Positions 15,716 to 25,315 of a stretch of DNA of 41,157 nucleotides are shown here, piece after piece. Source of the DNA: Hydrogenophilus sp. (GTDB taxonomy: Bacteria > Pseudomonadota > Gammaproteobacteria > Burkholderiales > Thiobacillaceae); contig DYFK01000006.1 of the NCBI GenBank assembly GCA_020725265.1, positions 1 to 41,157 on the forward strand. The letters run 5' to 3'. Each line of letters begins with the position of its first letter. The stretch's first letter is position 1. Position numbers and translations under genes: made by a program. The notes beneath the pieces are model-generated. The model saw only the letters and a list, made by a program, of their open reading frames with translations, had not been told where the DNA came from and searched no databases.

Positions 15716-18328
15716 TTACATGGGCGTGGCCCGGAGCGCATCGACGCAGGCGCGGGCGCCGTCATGGTCGAACTGGTCGATCCGGTACAACAGGTGGGCG
15801 AGCAGGGTCTGATCCGGCCAGGCTTCGGCGAGTTCGCGCAGCAGGCGCAGTTCGGTCTCGGGCAGCAATTCGTGGTCGCGCAGGAAGGGGTCGACGCGGT
15901 CGAGCAGCGGCGCCAGCACGCGCGTGAAGGCGGCATCCGGCGCCGGCGCCGGTGGCCGTCGCGTCGCCAGGGCCACGCCGGTTTCGCTGGCGAGCGCTGC
16001 GATATGCCGTTCCGAGCCGCTGACCGGCGCGTCGGTGTCGTCCGGCAGGCCGACGACCAGGGTGAAGGTGAAGGTGGCGCCGCCGCCGGCGCGGCCTTCG
16101 GCGACGATCTCGCCGCCCATCAGGTTGACCAGCTTGCGGCAGATGGCCAGACCCAGGCCGGTGCCACCGAAACGTCGGGTGATCGAGGCGTCGGCTTGAC
16201 TGAACGGCTGGAACAGCGCGGCCGCCTGGTCGGCGTCGAAGCCGATGCCGCTGTCGCGCACGCGGAAACGCAGCACCGGATCACCGTTCGCGTCGATGGC
16301 CATGGCCGTGACTTCGATGTCGATGCCACCGCGTTCGGTGAACTTGATGGCGTTGCCGATCAGGTTGTTGAGTACCTGGCCCAGGCGCAGCGGATCGCCC
16401 AGCACCCGTTCGGGGAGATCGTCGCTCAGATGGATGCTCAGGCTCAGGGCCTTTTCCTCGATCCGTGCCTGGTGCAGACCGACGCAGTCGGCGAGCACGT
16501 CGGCGATGCGCATCGGCACGCGTTCCACCCGCATCCGTTCGAACTCGATGCGGGCGTAGTCGAGGATGTCGTTGAGGATGCCGAGCAGGCTTTGCCCGGA
16601 GGCCAGGGCCTTGCGCAGGAAATCGGCCTGGCGGGGAGGCAGGTCGCCGGCGTCGAGCACGGCCCGGGTCAGGCCGAGGATGGCGTTCATCGGCGTGCGA
16701 ATTTCATGACTCATGTTGGCCAGGAAGACCGACTTGGCCTGGTTGGCGGTTTCCGCCGCCCGTTTGGCTTCGAGCAGCGCCGCCTCGGCCTGTTTGCGCG
16801 CGCTGATGTCGATGACCATGCCGACGAAATGGCTTGGGCGCCCCTGGGCATCGCGGATTACGCTGACCGCCAGGTCGACCCAGGTCAGCTCGCCACTTTC
16901 CCGGAGATAGCGCTTTTCCATGCGGTAGTCGTTGCGCGCGCCGGCCAGGATTTCCCGGTAGTAGTCGAGTTCCGCGCCGAGGTCATCCGGATGCGTGAAG
17001 CGCGCGAAATTCATGCCGGCGAGTTCCTCGTGGCGATAACCGACCAGATCCGCGAAACGGTCGTTGCATTGCAGCAGCATGCCGGTATCGTCGGCGAAGG
17101 CGATGCCGGCGTTGGCGTATTCGAAGATGCCCCGGAAACGCGCCTCGCTGGCTTGCAGCGCGGTGGTTCGCTCGCGCACGCGCTGTTCGAGGCGTGCCTG
17201 CTCCTCGGCCACTCGGTCGGCCATGCGGTTGAAGCTGGTCGCCAGTTGCCGGAACTCGTCGCAGCCCTGCGCGGGCGCGCGCTGGCGGAGGTCGCCGTCG
17301 GCGATGCGTTGCGTGGTCCGCGTCAGCTGGCGCACCGGCGCGATCAGCGAACGGCCATACAGCAGCGCGGTGGCGGCGGCCAGCAGCAGGAGCAGCAGCA
17401 ACGCCCCGAGCGCGTGGGCGCGCAGTTCGCGCGCCGGCGCCAGCGCCTCGGCGGTATCCATCTTGACCACCATGCCCCAGCGCAGCGCGGGCAGATAACG
17501 CCAGGCGGCGACGATGTCGATGCCGGCATAATCGATGGTCCGCCCCAGGCCGGAGTCGCCGGCGAGCGCGGCGCGCATCGGCGCCGCCGCCTGCTCGTAC
17601 GGCACCCGGTGGTTGAAGGCGGCATCGGTGACGCGCAGCAGGGGGCCCACATAAAAAACGTGCCCGGATTCGCGTTGGGCCAGCACGGTTTCGCCGCTGT
17701 CGCCGAGGCCGGTGACGTCGGCGGTGACCACGGTCAGGCGGTCCAGATCCAGTTGCAGGGCGATGCCGCCGACCGGCCGGCCGGCCTCGATCACCGGCGA
17801 AACCACGAAAATCGCCGGCCGGTCGCCGGATGGCGCGTAACGCCCGACCGGTGTGATCTGGGTGTCGAGCAGGGCCAGGGCCTCGCGGTAGCCGCGGGCG
17901 AGCGGCGTATCGCGATAGGGACCGGTGTTCAGGTTGGTGCCCAGGTCGGATTCGGCCAGGATGGAGAAAACCACGTTGCCATCGAGGTCCATCAACAGCA
18001 GGTCGTAATAGCCGACACGGTCGAGCAAAGCCTGGAAATGCCGACGATGGCCTTGCATGGCGGGGCTGTCCGGCCCGGTCCCCGCGAGCGCGCGCAGGAT
18101 GTCCCGCGTCGTCTGGGCTTGCGCCAGCATCTGGCTGTCGGTCAGGCGTTCGGCCAGATAGGCGTCGATCTGGTCGGCCTTCTTGTCGGCGATGGCGGCC
18201 AGATGCGTCTGGACCGTCAGCGCCAGCCTGCGCTCGAACTCGGTCGTGTACAGCCAGGCCAGGACGCCCAGCGGCAGCGGCGACAGCAGCAGAAACCCGA
18301 GCAGCAGGCGGACGACGATGCGGTTCAT
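15716..18328 (-). CDS. Membrane histidine kinase (Cache-HAMP-PAS)
   Basis: An 870-aa sensor kinase. A first membrane helix (about 7-27) and a second (about 305-324) bracket a periplasmic Cache-like sensor domain. HAMP (about 325-380), PAS (about 393-510), HisKA with His541 in MSHEIRTPMN, and a HATPase domain follow. The ATPase domain has NNLIGNAIKF (about 654-663), DSGIGF and GGTGLGLAI. The last 100 residues form a helical tail with no receiver domain. The start ATG overlaps the stop of the binding-protein gene (ATGA). The partner is the REC-PAS-GGDEF-EAL gene 13 bp downstream. A periplasmic binding protein made from the same transcript probably delivers or modulates the signal. Confidence 0.92.
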   Translation of the reverse strand: MNRIVVRLLLGFLLLSPLPLGVLAWLYTTEFERRLALTVQTHLAAIADKKADQIDAYLAERLTDSQMLAQAQTTRDILRALAGTGPDSPAMQGHRRHFQALLDRVGYYDLLLMDLDGNVVFSILAESDLGTNLNTGPYRDTPLARGYREALALLDTQITPVGRYAPSGDRPAIFVVSPVIEAGRPVGGIALQLDLDRLTVVTADVTGLGDSGETVLAQRESGHVFYVGPLLRVTDAAFNHRVPYEQAAAPMRAALAGDSGLGRTIDYAGIDIVAAWRYLPALRWGMVVKMDTAEALAPARELRAHALGALLLLLLLAAATALLYGRSLIAPVRQLTRTTQRIADGDLRQRAPAQGCDEFRQLATSFNRMADRVAEEQARLEQRVRERTTALQASEARFRGIFEYANAGIAFADDTGMLLQCNDRFADLVGYRHEELAGMNFARFTHPDDLGAELDYYREILAGARNDYRMEKRYLRESGELTWVDLAVSVIRDAQGRPSHFVGMVIDISARKQAEAALLEAKRAAETANQAKSVFLANMSHEIRTPMNAILGLTRAVLDAGDLPPRQADFLRKALASGQSLLGILNDILDYARIEFERMRVERVPMRIADVLADCVGLHQARIEEKALSLSIHLSDDLPERVLGDPLRLGQVLNNLIGNAIKFTERGGIDIEVTAMAIDANGDPVLRFRVRDSGIGFDADQAAALFQPFSQADASITRRFGGTGLGLAICRKLVNLMGGEIVAEGRAGGGATFTFTLVVGLPDDTDAPVSGSERHIAALASETGVALATRRPPAPAPDAAFTRVLAPLLDRVDPFLRDHELLPETELRLLRELAEAWPDQTLLAHLLYRIDQFDHDGARACVDALRATPM

Positions 18329-19554
18329 GGCCTGTCGGCGGTGGCGAGGTCGCGGGTCAGCGCGCGCCATTCCTGGCGCGAGCGGTGGAAAGGCCAGGGC
18401 GCCGGCCGCGCCGGCGCCCGCGAGGCCAGGATTTCGGCGAACTGTCCATCCGGTCGGAACTGGCCGACACGCACCATTTTCCAGGCGTGCCGGGTGCCCG
18501 GATCGATCGAGACGATCGCGGACGGTCCCGGCAGGCTGAGCCCGAGCGCCGCCCGATTGACCCGGCGTGGCTCCACCGAGCCGGCGATGGTGGCGGCGCG
18601 CGCCCACAGATGCACGCCGACATAGCTGGCCTCGATCGGATCGCTGGTCACCCGGTCGGGACCGAATCGGGCCTGGAAGGCGGCGACGAACCGGCGGTTC
18701 TCCGGATTCGGCAGCGACTGGAAATAGCTCCACACCCCGAAATGCCGGCGCAGTTCGCCGCCACCCCAGGCCTTCGCCTCGGTTTCGGCGACGCTGAACG
18801 AGACCAGGGGCAGATCGGCCAGCCCGGCCCGCGCGAGCGCGCGGAACAAGGCCGCGTTGCTGTCGCCGTTGAGGGTGTTGAGCACCACGTCCGGACGCGC
18901 GCGGCCCAGCTCCGCGACCACGTCGTCGACCTCGGGCGAACCCAACGGCAGGTAGCGCTCACCGACCACCACGCCGCCGGAGGCTTCGATCAGGTCACGC
19001 GCGATCAGGTTGGCGGCGCGCGGGAAAATGTAGTCGGAGCCGATCAGGAACACCCGTTCGCCGAAACGTTCCAGCGCCCAGCGCGCGCCCGGCACGATCT
19101 GCTGATTGGGCGCCGAGCCGGTGTAGAGGATGTGCTCCGATTGCTCCATGCCTTCGTACTGGACCGGATAGAACATCAGATGGCGATGGCGTTCGACCAC
19201 CGGCCTGACCGCCTTGCGACAGGTGGAAGTCCAGCACGCGAACAGGGCGGCCACGCCGTCGTCGCGGATCAAGCGCTCGGCCTCGGCGGCGGCGTGGCCG
19301 GGATCGGAACGACCGTCGGCGGCGACGATCTCGACGCGCCGGCCGAGCAGGCCGCCGGCGGCGTTGATTTCTTCCACCGCCAGGCGGGCGGCGTCGAGCA
19401 GCGGTGCTTCGCTGACCGCCATGGTGCCGGTCAGCGAATGCAGCACACCGATCCGGATCGGCGGCGCCGCGTCCTCGCCGTTGACGGCGACGAGCAGCCA
19501 GGCCAGTCCCGCCGCCAGGGTCAGCGCGTACAGCCAGCGGGCCGGATCGGGCAT
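18325..19554 (-). CDS. UrtA/FmdD-like periplasmic substrate-binding protein
   Basis: A 409-aa type I periplasmic binding protein of the Peripla_BP_5 group. It resembles urea/short-amide binding proteins: IRIGVLHSLTGTMAVSE near the N-terminus, then AVEEINAAGGLLGRRVE and the FYPVQYEGME segment seen in UrtA-like proteins. An N-terminal hydrophobic stretch (about residues 6-24) should direct export. No ABC permease or ATPase gene lies nearby. It is instead sandwiched between an HDOD gene (13-bp gap) and a histidine kinase (4-bp overlap), so it probably acts as a sensor subunit rather than in uptake. The exact ligand cannot be read from the sequence. Confidence 0.85.
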   Translation of the reverse strand: MPDPARWLYALTLAAGLAWLLVAVNGEDAAPPIRIGVLHSLTGTMAVSEAPLLDAARLAVEEINAAGGLLGRRVEIVAADGRSDPGHAAAEAERLIRDDGVAALFACWTSTCRKAVRPVVERHRHLMFYPVQYEGMEQSEHILYTGSAPNQQIVPGARWALERFGERVFLIGSDYIFPRAANLIARDLIEASGGVVVGERYLPLGSPEVDDVVAELGRARPDVVLNTLNGDSNAALFRALARAGLADLPLVSFSVAETEAKAWGGGELRRHFGVWSYFQSLPNPENRRFVAAFQARFGPDRVTSDPIEASYVGVHLWARAATIAGSVEPRRVNRAALGLSLPGPSAIVSIDPGTRHAWKMVRVGQFRPDGQFAEILASRAPARPAPWPFHRSRQEWRALTRDLATADRP

Positions 19555-19567
19555 GGAAGCGAGCGTT

Positions 19568-20425
19568 TCAGGCGTGCCGGTTGACGATTTCGACCAGCTC
19601 GAAGGTCTGCAACAGCGAGGACTGCATGATTTCGACCAGCACCGCGCGCTCCAGCCCGAGGCTGTTCCAGGCCGCCTCGTCGAAGGTGAGGTCGTAGTCG
19701 GACAACTGGTAGCCGGTCTTGATGTCGGGGGCCATGTGGAAGGCGATGTCGGCCGCCACGTGCAGGATCGCCGCTTCCCTGGGATGGCCCTGGCACTGCT
19801 CCGGGAACAACTGGAAGGCGACGATCTCGTCGAGCACTTCCGGCACCCGCCAGGCGCGTAGCAGGGCGGCACCCAGCTCGGCGTAGGTGAAGCCGAACAC
19901 GAAGCGCTCGGCCTCGACGATCGCCGCCTCGCCGCGATCCTTGTCCTGCAGGACCTGCCGGTACTGGACCGGTCGTGCCGCGTAGAACACCAGCCGGCCG
20001 ACCTTGTGCAGCAGGCCGGCCAGGAACATGCGTTCGGCGTTCTTGACGCCGCACCTCTTGGCGAGATTGCGGCAGACCACGCCGCAATTGACGCTGTTGT
20101 CCCAGAAATCGAGCATGTTCACGAATTCTTCCGGAATGCCCTTGAAGCTGGTGATCACCGCCGTCGACAACACCAGATCGCGCAGGGCCTGATGGCCGAT
20201 CAGCGTGATCGCGCGCGAGATGGTGTCGACCTTGCTGGGCAGCCCGTACCAGGCGCTGTTGGCCAGCCGCAGCACGGTCGCGGCCAGGCCGGCATCGAGC
20301 TGGACGACATCGACCAGTTGCTGGTTGCTGGTGTCGGGTTGGTCCATCAGCTCGTTCAACCGGATCGCCACGTCGGGCAGGCTGAACAGGTGGTGGACTT
20401 CCTGGACCAGGAGTTGGGGCGTCAT
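19568..20425 (-). CDS. HDOD-domain signalling protein
   Basis: A 285-aa cytoplasmic protein made almost entirely of one HDOD domain (about residues 10-210). HDOD domains are non-catalytic relatives of HD phosphohydrolases often found in two-component and c-di-GMP circuits. Typical blocks are LVDVVQLDAGLAATVLRLANSAWYG and the FLAGLLHKVGRL helix. There the HD pair is replaced by HK, consistent with lost metal chemistry. It has an AAGG ribosome-binding site. It is the first gene of a four-gene operon with the binding protein, kinase and GGDEF-EAL regulator, and probably modulates their output. The target is unknown. Confidence 0.9.
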   Translation of the reverse strand: MTPQLLVQEVHHLFSLPDVAIRLNELMDQPDTSNQQLVDVVQLDAGLAATVLRLANSAWYGLPSKVDTISRAITLIGHQALRDLVLSTAVITSFKGIPEEFVNMLDFWDNSVNCGVVCRNLAKRCGVKNAERMFLAGLLHKVGRLVFYAARPVQYRQVLQDKDRGEAAIVEAERFVFGFTYAELGAALLRAWRVPEVLDEIVAFQLFPEQCQGHPREAAILHVAADIAFHMAPDIKTGYQLSDYDLTFDEAAWNSLGLERAVLVEIMQSSLLQTFELVEIVNRHA

Positions 20426-20522
20426 GATGAATACCTTGCCGGATCGGAAGCGGGAGTATCGGTCATCTTACGTCGCCTGGGCATGAGCTGGGCAGGGCGC
20501 GCGAACCCGCGTGCCCGGATAC

Positions 20523-20568
20523 CGCGATCCGGTCGCCGCCTTTGGGGCCGAGGTCGATGACCCAGTCG
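20523..20568 (-). pseudogene. Scrap of a uvrA 3' end
   Basis: Read on the minus strand, these bases encode [16 protein letters not shown], the near-C-terminal signature of UvrA. The full gene has [18 protein letters not shown]. Eighteen bases (20551-20568) are identical to 27678-27695 in uvrA, and the surrounding 36 bases match at 31. The frame continues as unrelated sequence to a stop at 20463. It begins 6 bp beyond the JetD stop. It is too diverged to be a fresh copy of the uvrA in this window, so it is more likely the leftover end of an earlier resident allele. Confidence 0.65.
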
Positions 20569-20574
20569 CGTCAT

Positions 20575-21789
20575 TCAGAGCAGTGCCTCCTGTTCGCCTT
20601 TCTCGCCATGATCGAGCATCCACCTCAGAAGCCGGCGCAGGCTCTCGGGAAGTTGCGCCGCGAATAGTGCGTCGATTCGTTGTCGGTCGTCATCCGTCAA
20701 CGGCAGCCGCCGAGGCAGCGCGGCCAGATCTTCCGCGCCCATGCGCCAGGGTTTCCATGACACGCCCGCCGTGCTGAAAAGCCGGGCCGCGTCGAGCGCG
20801 ATCGCGATGCCGGCCGGGTCGGGATCGCAGGCGATGAGGCCCTGTGCCGGCCGCAGATCGATGAGTCGGGTTAGACAGGTTTTCCACCAGGAAGGCGCGA
20901 ATCCCGGCAACCAGATCACGCCGTCCTGATGTCCATGCCGAGCGGCGACCCGTTCGAAGCTGGTGCGGTTTTCCACCAGCCGCCATGCGCCAATCTCGCC
21001 TTCCAGACTGTCGAGGGCGTCGATCGTGGCGGGGGTGAGGCCGATGAAGTCGGGCAGGCCGGCCAGATCCAGATGCCAGTCCGCAGAGTGGAGGGACAGG
21101 GGCGCGGCCAGGAACAACAGCGGGGTATGCGCCGATACCCCCCAGGCTTCCAGGTCCAGACCTTCGGCCAGCCAGTTCTTTTCCGCTTCGGTGATGGCCT
21201 TGGTGCCGCCACGGGCGAGTTGGGCGAAATCGCGCCAGGTGCCGGTACGGCCTTCCGACCGCCAGCGGTTCAGCGCGGCGAGCAGTTCCAGGCGGGCCAG
21301 CGCCCGTTGTGCCGGCAGTCCGTCCAGTCGCGCCGCCAGTTCGGCCAACTCGTCCGGCAGGCGCGTGGCCGCGCGGGCGGCGGCCCATTGCGCGCGCCTT
21401 GCCTCGGGGTCGGGCAGCCCCAGGGCGGCGCGCGCCGCGCCGGGATCGAGGAACGTCAGCGCCACCGTTCGCCATTGGCCGCCCGTGAAACGCTCCTCCG
21501 TCTCGATCCAGCCGCCGGCCAGCAAGGCGTCGCGCAGGGTCTCGGCCTGGCTGTAGCGCGCGTTGCCGGCCTGCTTGAGCAGGCTGTCCCAGCGCCGTTG
21601 CGCCACGCCCCGGCAAAGCCATTCGCCAAGCAGAGCACGCCAATCGGCGGGCCAGGCGTCCAGCCCGGCCGGAGCCGGTGGGAATGCGCGGCGCAGCCTG
21701 CGGCCACGCAAGGTGGAGACGGCGCCGACGTCCAGCGGGCGGATCGAGATGCCGGCGGCGTCCGCCGCGGACCAACCGTCCGGGATCAT
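20575..21789 (-). CDS. jetD: Wadjet JetD-like Toprim nuclease subunit
   Basis: A 404-aa protein resembling the JetD subunit of Wadjet systems, the topoisomerase VI A-like nuclease that cuts circular plasmid DNA held by the SMC complex. The Toprim residues are visible: Glu273 in LVENRTSFER, and the DxD pair Asp322/Asp324 in CDPDPAG. The N-terminal 250 residues form the winged-helix and arm region usual for JetD but are only weakly similar to those I know. It overlaps the JetC gene by ATGA and is the last gene of the operon. The catalytic triad is intact. The subtype is uncertain; the divergence argues against a standard type I assignment. Confidence 0.8.
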   Translation of the reverse strand: MIPDGWSAADAAGISIRPLDVGAVSTLRGRRLRRAFPPAPAGLDAWPADWRALLGEWLCRGVAQRRWDSLLKQAGNARYSQAETLRDALLAGGWIETEERFTGGQWRTVALTFLDPGAARAALGLPDPEARRAQWAAARAATRLPDELAELAARLDGLPAQRALARLELLAALNRWRSEGRTGTWRDFAQLARGGTKAITEAEKNWLAEGLDLEAWGVSAHTPLLFLAAPLSLHSADWHLDLAGLPDFIGLTPATIDALDSLEGEIGAWRLVENRTSFERVAARHGHQDGVIWLPGFAPSWWKTCLTRLIDLRPAQGLIACDPDPAGIAIALDAARLFSTAGVSWKPWRMGAEDLAALPRRLPLTDDDRQRIDALFAAQLPESLRRLLRWMLDHGEKGEQEALL

Positions 21790-24614
21790 GGGTTCCGGCT
21801 CTGACGCTGGAGCACGGCGATGGGCGGCGCCCAGCGTTCTCCAGGAGGCTTTTTCCGGGTCATCAATACCAGCTCCGCCGGGTCATGCACGTTCAGGTTG
21901 TGGGTGACCGGACTGGTGATCAGGTACTGGGCGCGGGTGGCCTGGAGAAAGCCGCCGACCCGGTCGATGTTGAAGATGTCCAGATGGGCGAAGGGTTCGT
22001 CGATGAATACGAAGCCGCCGGGCCGTTCCTCGTCCATCATCATGCCGACCAACAGGATCAGCGATTTCATGACCTGCTGGCCGCCCGAGGCTTCGCCGTC
22101 GCTCAAGTGCTGGAAGCCCTTGCGGTCGAAATCGAAACGCACCACCAGGCCCGCCTGCGCCAGGGTCAGGTCGTCGTTTTCAAGATGCGGCGGCGCGCAT
22201 TCGACGCCGATGCCGGCCAGCTCGCCTAGCTGCCTGATGTTCTTCTGATACCTCCGCACGGTCGCCCGCAGCTTGGCGATGTAGGCCGCGCGGGCATCGG
22301 AGGTGATGTTCCTGGCGCGGTCAAGATCGCGCCGGCGCTGTTCCACATTGCTCTGGTCGGCGGCCAGATCGGCGATCAGCTTGTCGCGCACCGCCAGGCA
22401 GACCGGGTCGGTTTCCCAGTCGTCACGGTTGAGTTGGGTTTCGATGTCCTTGAGCCTTTGGCCGGCGACCCGCTGGGCGATCACGGCCTGACCCGTTTCA
22501 GGATCGAATTCCTGGGCCAGGGCGGAGAGCGCCTCGGGCTTGCGCCAGGCGGGCGGCATGCCGCGCCGGCTCTGGCGCAGCACCTGGTATCGCTTGCATT
22601 GCTCCTCGCGCTGGGAGCGGCTTTGTGTTTCCAGTTCGATCCGTTCCCGCTCGGCCTCTTGCCGGTTTCTCCGCGCATCCCTAAGCCCGGTGTCGGCGAC
22701 GTGCCAGGCTTCGCGGGCCCGCTCCAACGCGGACAACGCCTCCGCGAGTCGGATGCCGAGTTCATCCGCGCGCGCCTGTTCGAGTGGCAGCCGCGTCGCC
22801 GCCTCGTCGAACTCGGCTTCGCGCGCCATCAGTTGCCGGGCCGCGTCGTAGCCTTCCAGTTGCGCCTGCATGGGGGCGATGCGCTGGGTCAATTCCACGA
22901 GCAGCCGGCCGATGTTCCGCATTCTCGTTTCCAGCGCCTGGTTTTCCTCGCGCAGCGCATCCAGGCGTGCCTTGCGCGCCGCCTCGCCGAACTGCCAATC
23001 ACCCCGTTCCAGCCCCAGGTGGCGGGCGCCGCGGCGCTCCTTGTGATAGCCGGCGGGCGTTACCCATTCCGTCGCCTCGGACAGGCGCGCGCCTTCCGCC
23101 ACATCGGCCACGCGCAGCACCCGGTTGAGGTGTTGCGCCATCCAGGCGGGGGCGGGCCGGGTGAAGCGCAGCACCGCCAGCAGGGAGGCCGGATCGGCGG
23201 TGGCTGCTTCGGCCAGGTCCGCCACCACGAAATGGCGGTACCCCAGACGTTCGCCAAGGCGCCAGGCCTGCTCCCGCTGGCCTGGGCGGTCGATGAGGAT
23301 GATGTGGCGGTAGGCGGCCAGCAGCGCCTCCACGGCGCCCTGCCAGGCCGGATCGGTCACCTCGACGATGTCGGCCAGCAGCCGGTGGACGATGCCCGCC
23401 TCGTCCAGGGCGGCACGAAAGCGCCGCACGAATTCCGGCGTCGGACGCTGGCCGGCATGCAGCAGGTTCCGCTCCTCTTCCAGGTTCTGGAGACGTTCCC
23501 GCAGACGCGCCCTTTCATCCTCCAGTTCACGTTTCTCTCTGCGCAGGCGGGTGAGCGTCTCGCCGACGTCGGCGCCCTCCTGGCGTGCCAGATGCAGGAG
23601 TTGCTGCTGTTGCCGAAGCACGGTTTCGCTCGCCACGACGGCATCGCGCGCCGTCTGGAACTCCGCTTGCAGCGCGTTGGCGCTTTCCTGAGCGTCGCTT
23701 CGTTCTCTGGCCACCTGGGCCAATCGCGTTCGCCTGGATTCCAGTATCTCGGTCGCTTGTTGGGATTGGGTCCGCGTCGCCAGCAGTTGGCGTTTGAGGC
23801 CCGCGAGCTGGCTGCGCCCACCCTGGATGGATTCGCGTACCTCCGCGAATCTGAGCCGAGGCAGGATCTCGCCGACCAGGGCTTGGCGCTGCCGCGTCAA
23901 TGCGCGCCATTCCTCGTGATTACGGGCGCGCGTCCTGGCGGTTTCGACGCGGTTCTCCAGGGCCGCCAGTTTGCGCTCGGCTTCCTCCAGTTCCCGCTCG
24001 CTGAGCGATTGATCATTCTTCGCCGCCTGGTAGTCATCCAGCACCGCCTGGTCGCCGAACACGGTGAACACCAGCTTGAGCAACTGGGTCGGCGAGTATT
24101 CGCACAGCTTGTCGGTATCGCCCTGTTCCAGGGCCAGCACCTCGGTGATGGCGTGGGTGAGTCCCGCCGATTCCAGGCGGCGCTTGTAGTCGTTGACGCC
24201 GAGTTCGCCGCCGCCTTTCCCGGCGCGGGCTTCCAGGTCCTCAATGGACAGGGCACCGCCCTCGATCAGGTATTGCCGCACCCAGTCACCGCCTTGCTTG
24301 CGGATGCGGCAGGCGAGGGTGACCTCGGCATCGGTGAGGGGCCAGAACGGGTAGGCGTATTGCCGGCCACCGCCCTTGTCGTTACCGACCACGGCGCGTA
24401 TCCAGGCGAACGGCGCGTCGGCGTGGCGCGCGTAGTGTTTCCAGTCGCGCCTGCCGGAACACTTGATGGCGAACAGCGTGCGCAGCGCGTCGAGCAGGGT
24501 GGTCTTGCCGGAGCCGTTGGGGCCGACGATGCCGACGATGTTGGCGTCCAGCGGCAGGGCCAGACGTTGCCAAAAATCCCAATGCACCAGTTCGAGGGAT
24601 TTGAGGTGGAACAT
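21786..24614 (-). CDS. jetC: Wadjet JetC-like SMC ATPase
   Basis: A 942-aa SMC-family protein, the DNA-extruding motor of the predicted Wadjet complex. Walker A GPNGSGKTT is at 31-39. Two long coiled coils (about 200-390 and 545-800) flank a hinge-like globular domain at about 405-540. The ABC signature SGGQQ is at 843-847, Walker B FVFIDEP at 868-874, and the D-loop AHLD follows. All ATPase motifs are intact. The hinge resembles true SMC proteins more than the type I JetC group. The protein is also rather short, which together suggests a type II-like system. It overlaps JetB by one base (TGATG) and JetD by ATGA, so stoichiometric production is likely. Confidence 0.85.
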   Translation of the reverse strand: MFHLKSLELVHWDFWQRLALPLDANIVGIVGPNGSGKTTLLDALRTLFAIKCSGRRDWKHYARHADAPFAWIRAVVGNDKGGGRQYAYPFWPLTDAEVTLACRIRKQGGDWVRQYLIEGGALSIEDLEARAGKGGGELGVNDYKRRLESAGLTHAITEVLALEQGDTDKLCEYSPTQLLKLVFTVFGDQAVLDDYQAAKNDQSLSERELEEAERKLAALENRVETARTRARNHEEWRALTRQRQALVGEILPRLRFAEVRESIQGGRSQLAGLKRQLLATRTQSQQATEILESRRTRLAQVARERSDAQESANALQAEFQTARDAVVASETVLRQQQQLLHLARQEGADVGETLTRLRREKRELEDERARLRERLQNLEEERNLLHAGQRPTPEFVRRFRAALDEAGIVHRLLADIVEVTDPAWQGAVEALLAAYRHIILIDRPGQREQAWRLGERLGYRHFVVADLAEAATADPASLLAVLRFTRPAPAWMAQHLNRVLRVADVAEGARLSEATEWVTPAGYHKERRGARHLGLERGDWQFGEAARKARLDALREENQALETRMRNIGRLLVELTQRIAPMQAQLEGYDAARQLMAREAEFDEAATRLPLEQARADELGIRLAEALSALERAREAWHVADTGLRDARRNRQEAERERIELETQSRSQREEQCKRYQVLRQSRRGMPPAWRKPEALSALAQEFDPETGQAVIAQRVAGQRLKDIETQLNRDDWETDPVCLAVRDKLIADLAADQSNVEQRRRDLDRARNITSDARAAYIAKLRATVRRYQKNIRQLGELAGIGVECAPPHLENDDLTLAQAGLVVRFDFDRKGFQHLSDGEASGGQQVMKSLILLVGMMMDEERPGGFVFIDEPFAHLDIFNIDRVGGFLQATRAQYLITSPVTHNLNVHDPAELVLMTRKKPPGERWAPPIAVLQRQSRNP

Positions 24615-25315
24615 CAGAAAGGATCCCCCGATCTTTCGTCGTCGTCCGTGACGTCATCCGCGCTTCCAACATCGGTTCGCGCCGCATCGGGGGCCAGCAG
24701 CTCCGCCAGGGCGCCCTCGATGATGCGCGGCGCCATGGTCTGGTAGTCGAAGGCCAGATCGAGCAAAGGGCCTTCGTGCACCAGCTTGTTGCGCCGATCG
24801 ATGAAGCCGGCGCGCGCCAGCATGCCCAGATTGAAATTGATGCGCGTCTTGCCCCCCAGACGCGCGCCGAACTCGGCCACCAGGGTCACTTCGGGTAGAC
24901 CGGCGGCCACCTCCTCGCCGCGTGGCAAGGGTTTCTCCGCGCCGAACATGTCGCCCTGGGGCGGGTCGGCAAGCGATTGGCGCGCGATCTGCCGTTCCCG
25001 TTTGGGCAGGATCAGGAGCGCCCAGAGCACCACCAGCAGGGCGATGCCGTCGCGCGGCAGGCCCAGGTTGTTGGACAGCCAGTGGGCCATGCCGCCGAAC
25101 ACAGCGTCCTCGACCTCCCGGCGCAGGCCGACCGCCAGGTGGTCGGCGTAGGGGTTCTCCAGCAAGGTCAGGCCGACGGCGGCCAACCGCGCGTCCAGGT
25201 CGGCGCGGAAGACGTCATCGGACAAGGCGCGCCGGGCCAGGGCATCGTCGCGCGGAACGGCGCGGTGGGTGAGCAGGCGGGCGACCAGGGTGGCGGCGGG
25301 ATCGGACATGGGCAT
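24614..25315 (-). CDS. jetB: Wadjet JetB-like (MukE/DUF4194-type) subunit
   Basis: A 233-aa winged-helix protein in the position and size of JetB, the MukE-like kite subunit that binds the kleisin. A hydrophobic helix (GIALLVVLWALLILP, about 89-103) resembles the core helix of this family and is probably not a membrane span. Residues 128-200 look like a winged-helix pair, including EFGARLGGKTRINFNLGMLARAGFI. The C-terminus is acidic and flexible. The ATG follows directly after the JetA stop (TGA-ATG), and the stop shares one base with the JetC start. Identification depends on context as much as on sequence. Confidence 0.75.
   Translation of the reverse strand: MPMSDPAATLVARLLTHRAVPRDDALARRALSDDVFRADLDARLAAVGLTLLENPYADHLAVGLRREVEDAVFGGMAHWLSNNLGLPRDGIALLVVLWALLILPKRERQIARQSLADPPQGDMFGAEKPLPRGEEVAAGLPEVTLVAEFGARLGGKTRINFNLGMLARAGFIDRRNKLVHEGPLLDLAFDYQTMAPRIIEGALAELLAPDAARTDVGSADDVTDDDERSGDPF

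Noticed and set aside
12943-15927. Plus-strand open frame of 994 codons
   Set aside because: It lies antisense to the REC-PAS-GGDEF-EAL gene and the 5' end of the PEPCK-like gene. Its composition (Ala, Gln, His, Gly, Val) is the usual shadow of GC-rich coding DNA.
15437-18625. Plus-strand open frame of 1062 codons
   Set aside because: It is antisense to the histidine kinase, whose motifs are all intact, and shows no domain of its own.
22434-24746. Plus-strand open frame of 770 codons across jetC
   Set aside because: It is antisense to the SMC ATPase, which has all its motifs, and has no recognisable domain.
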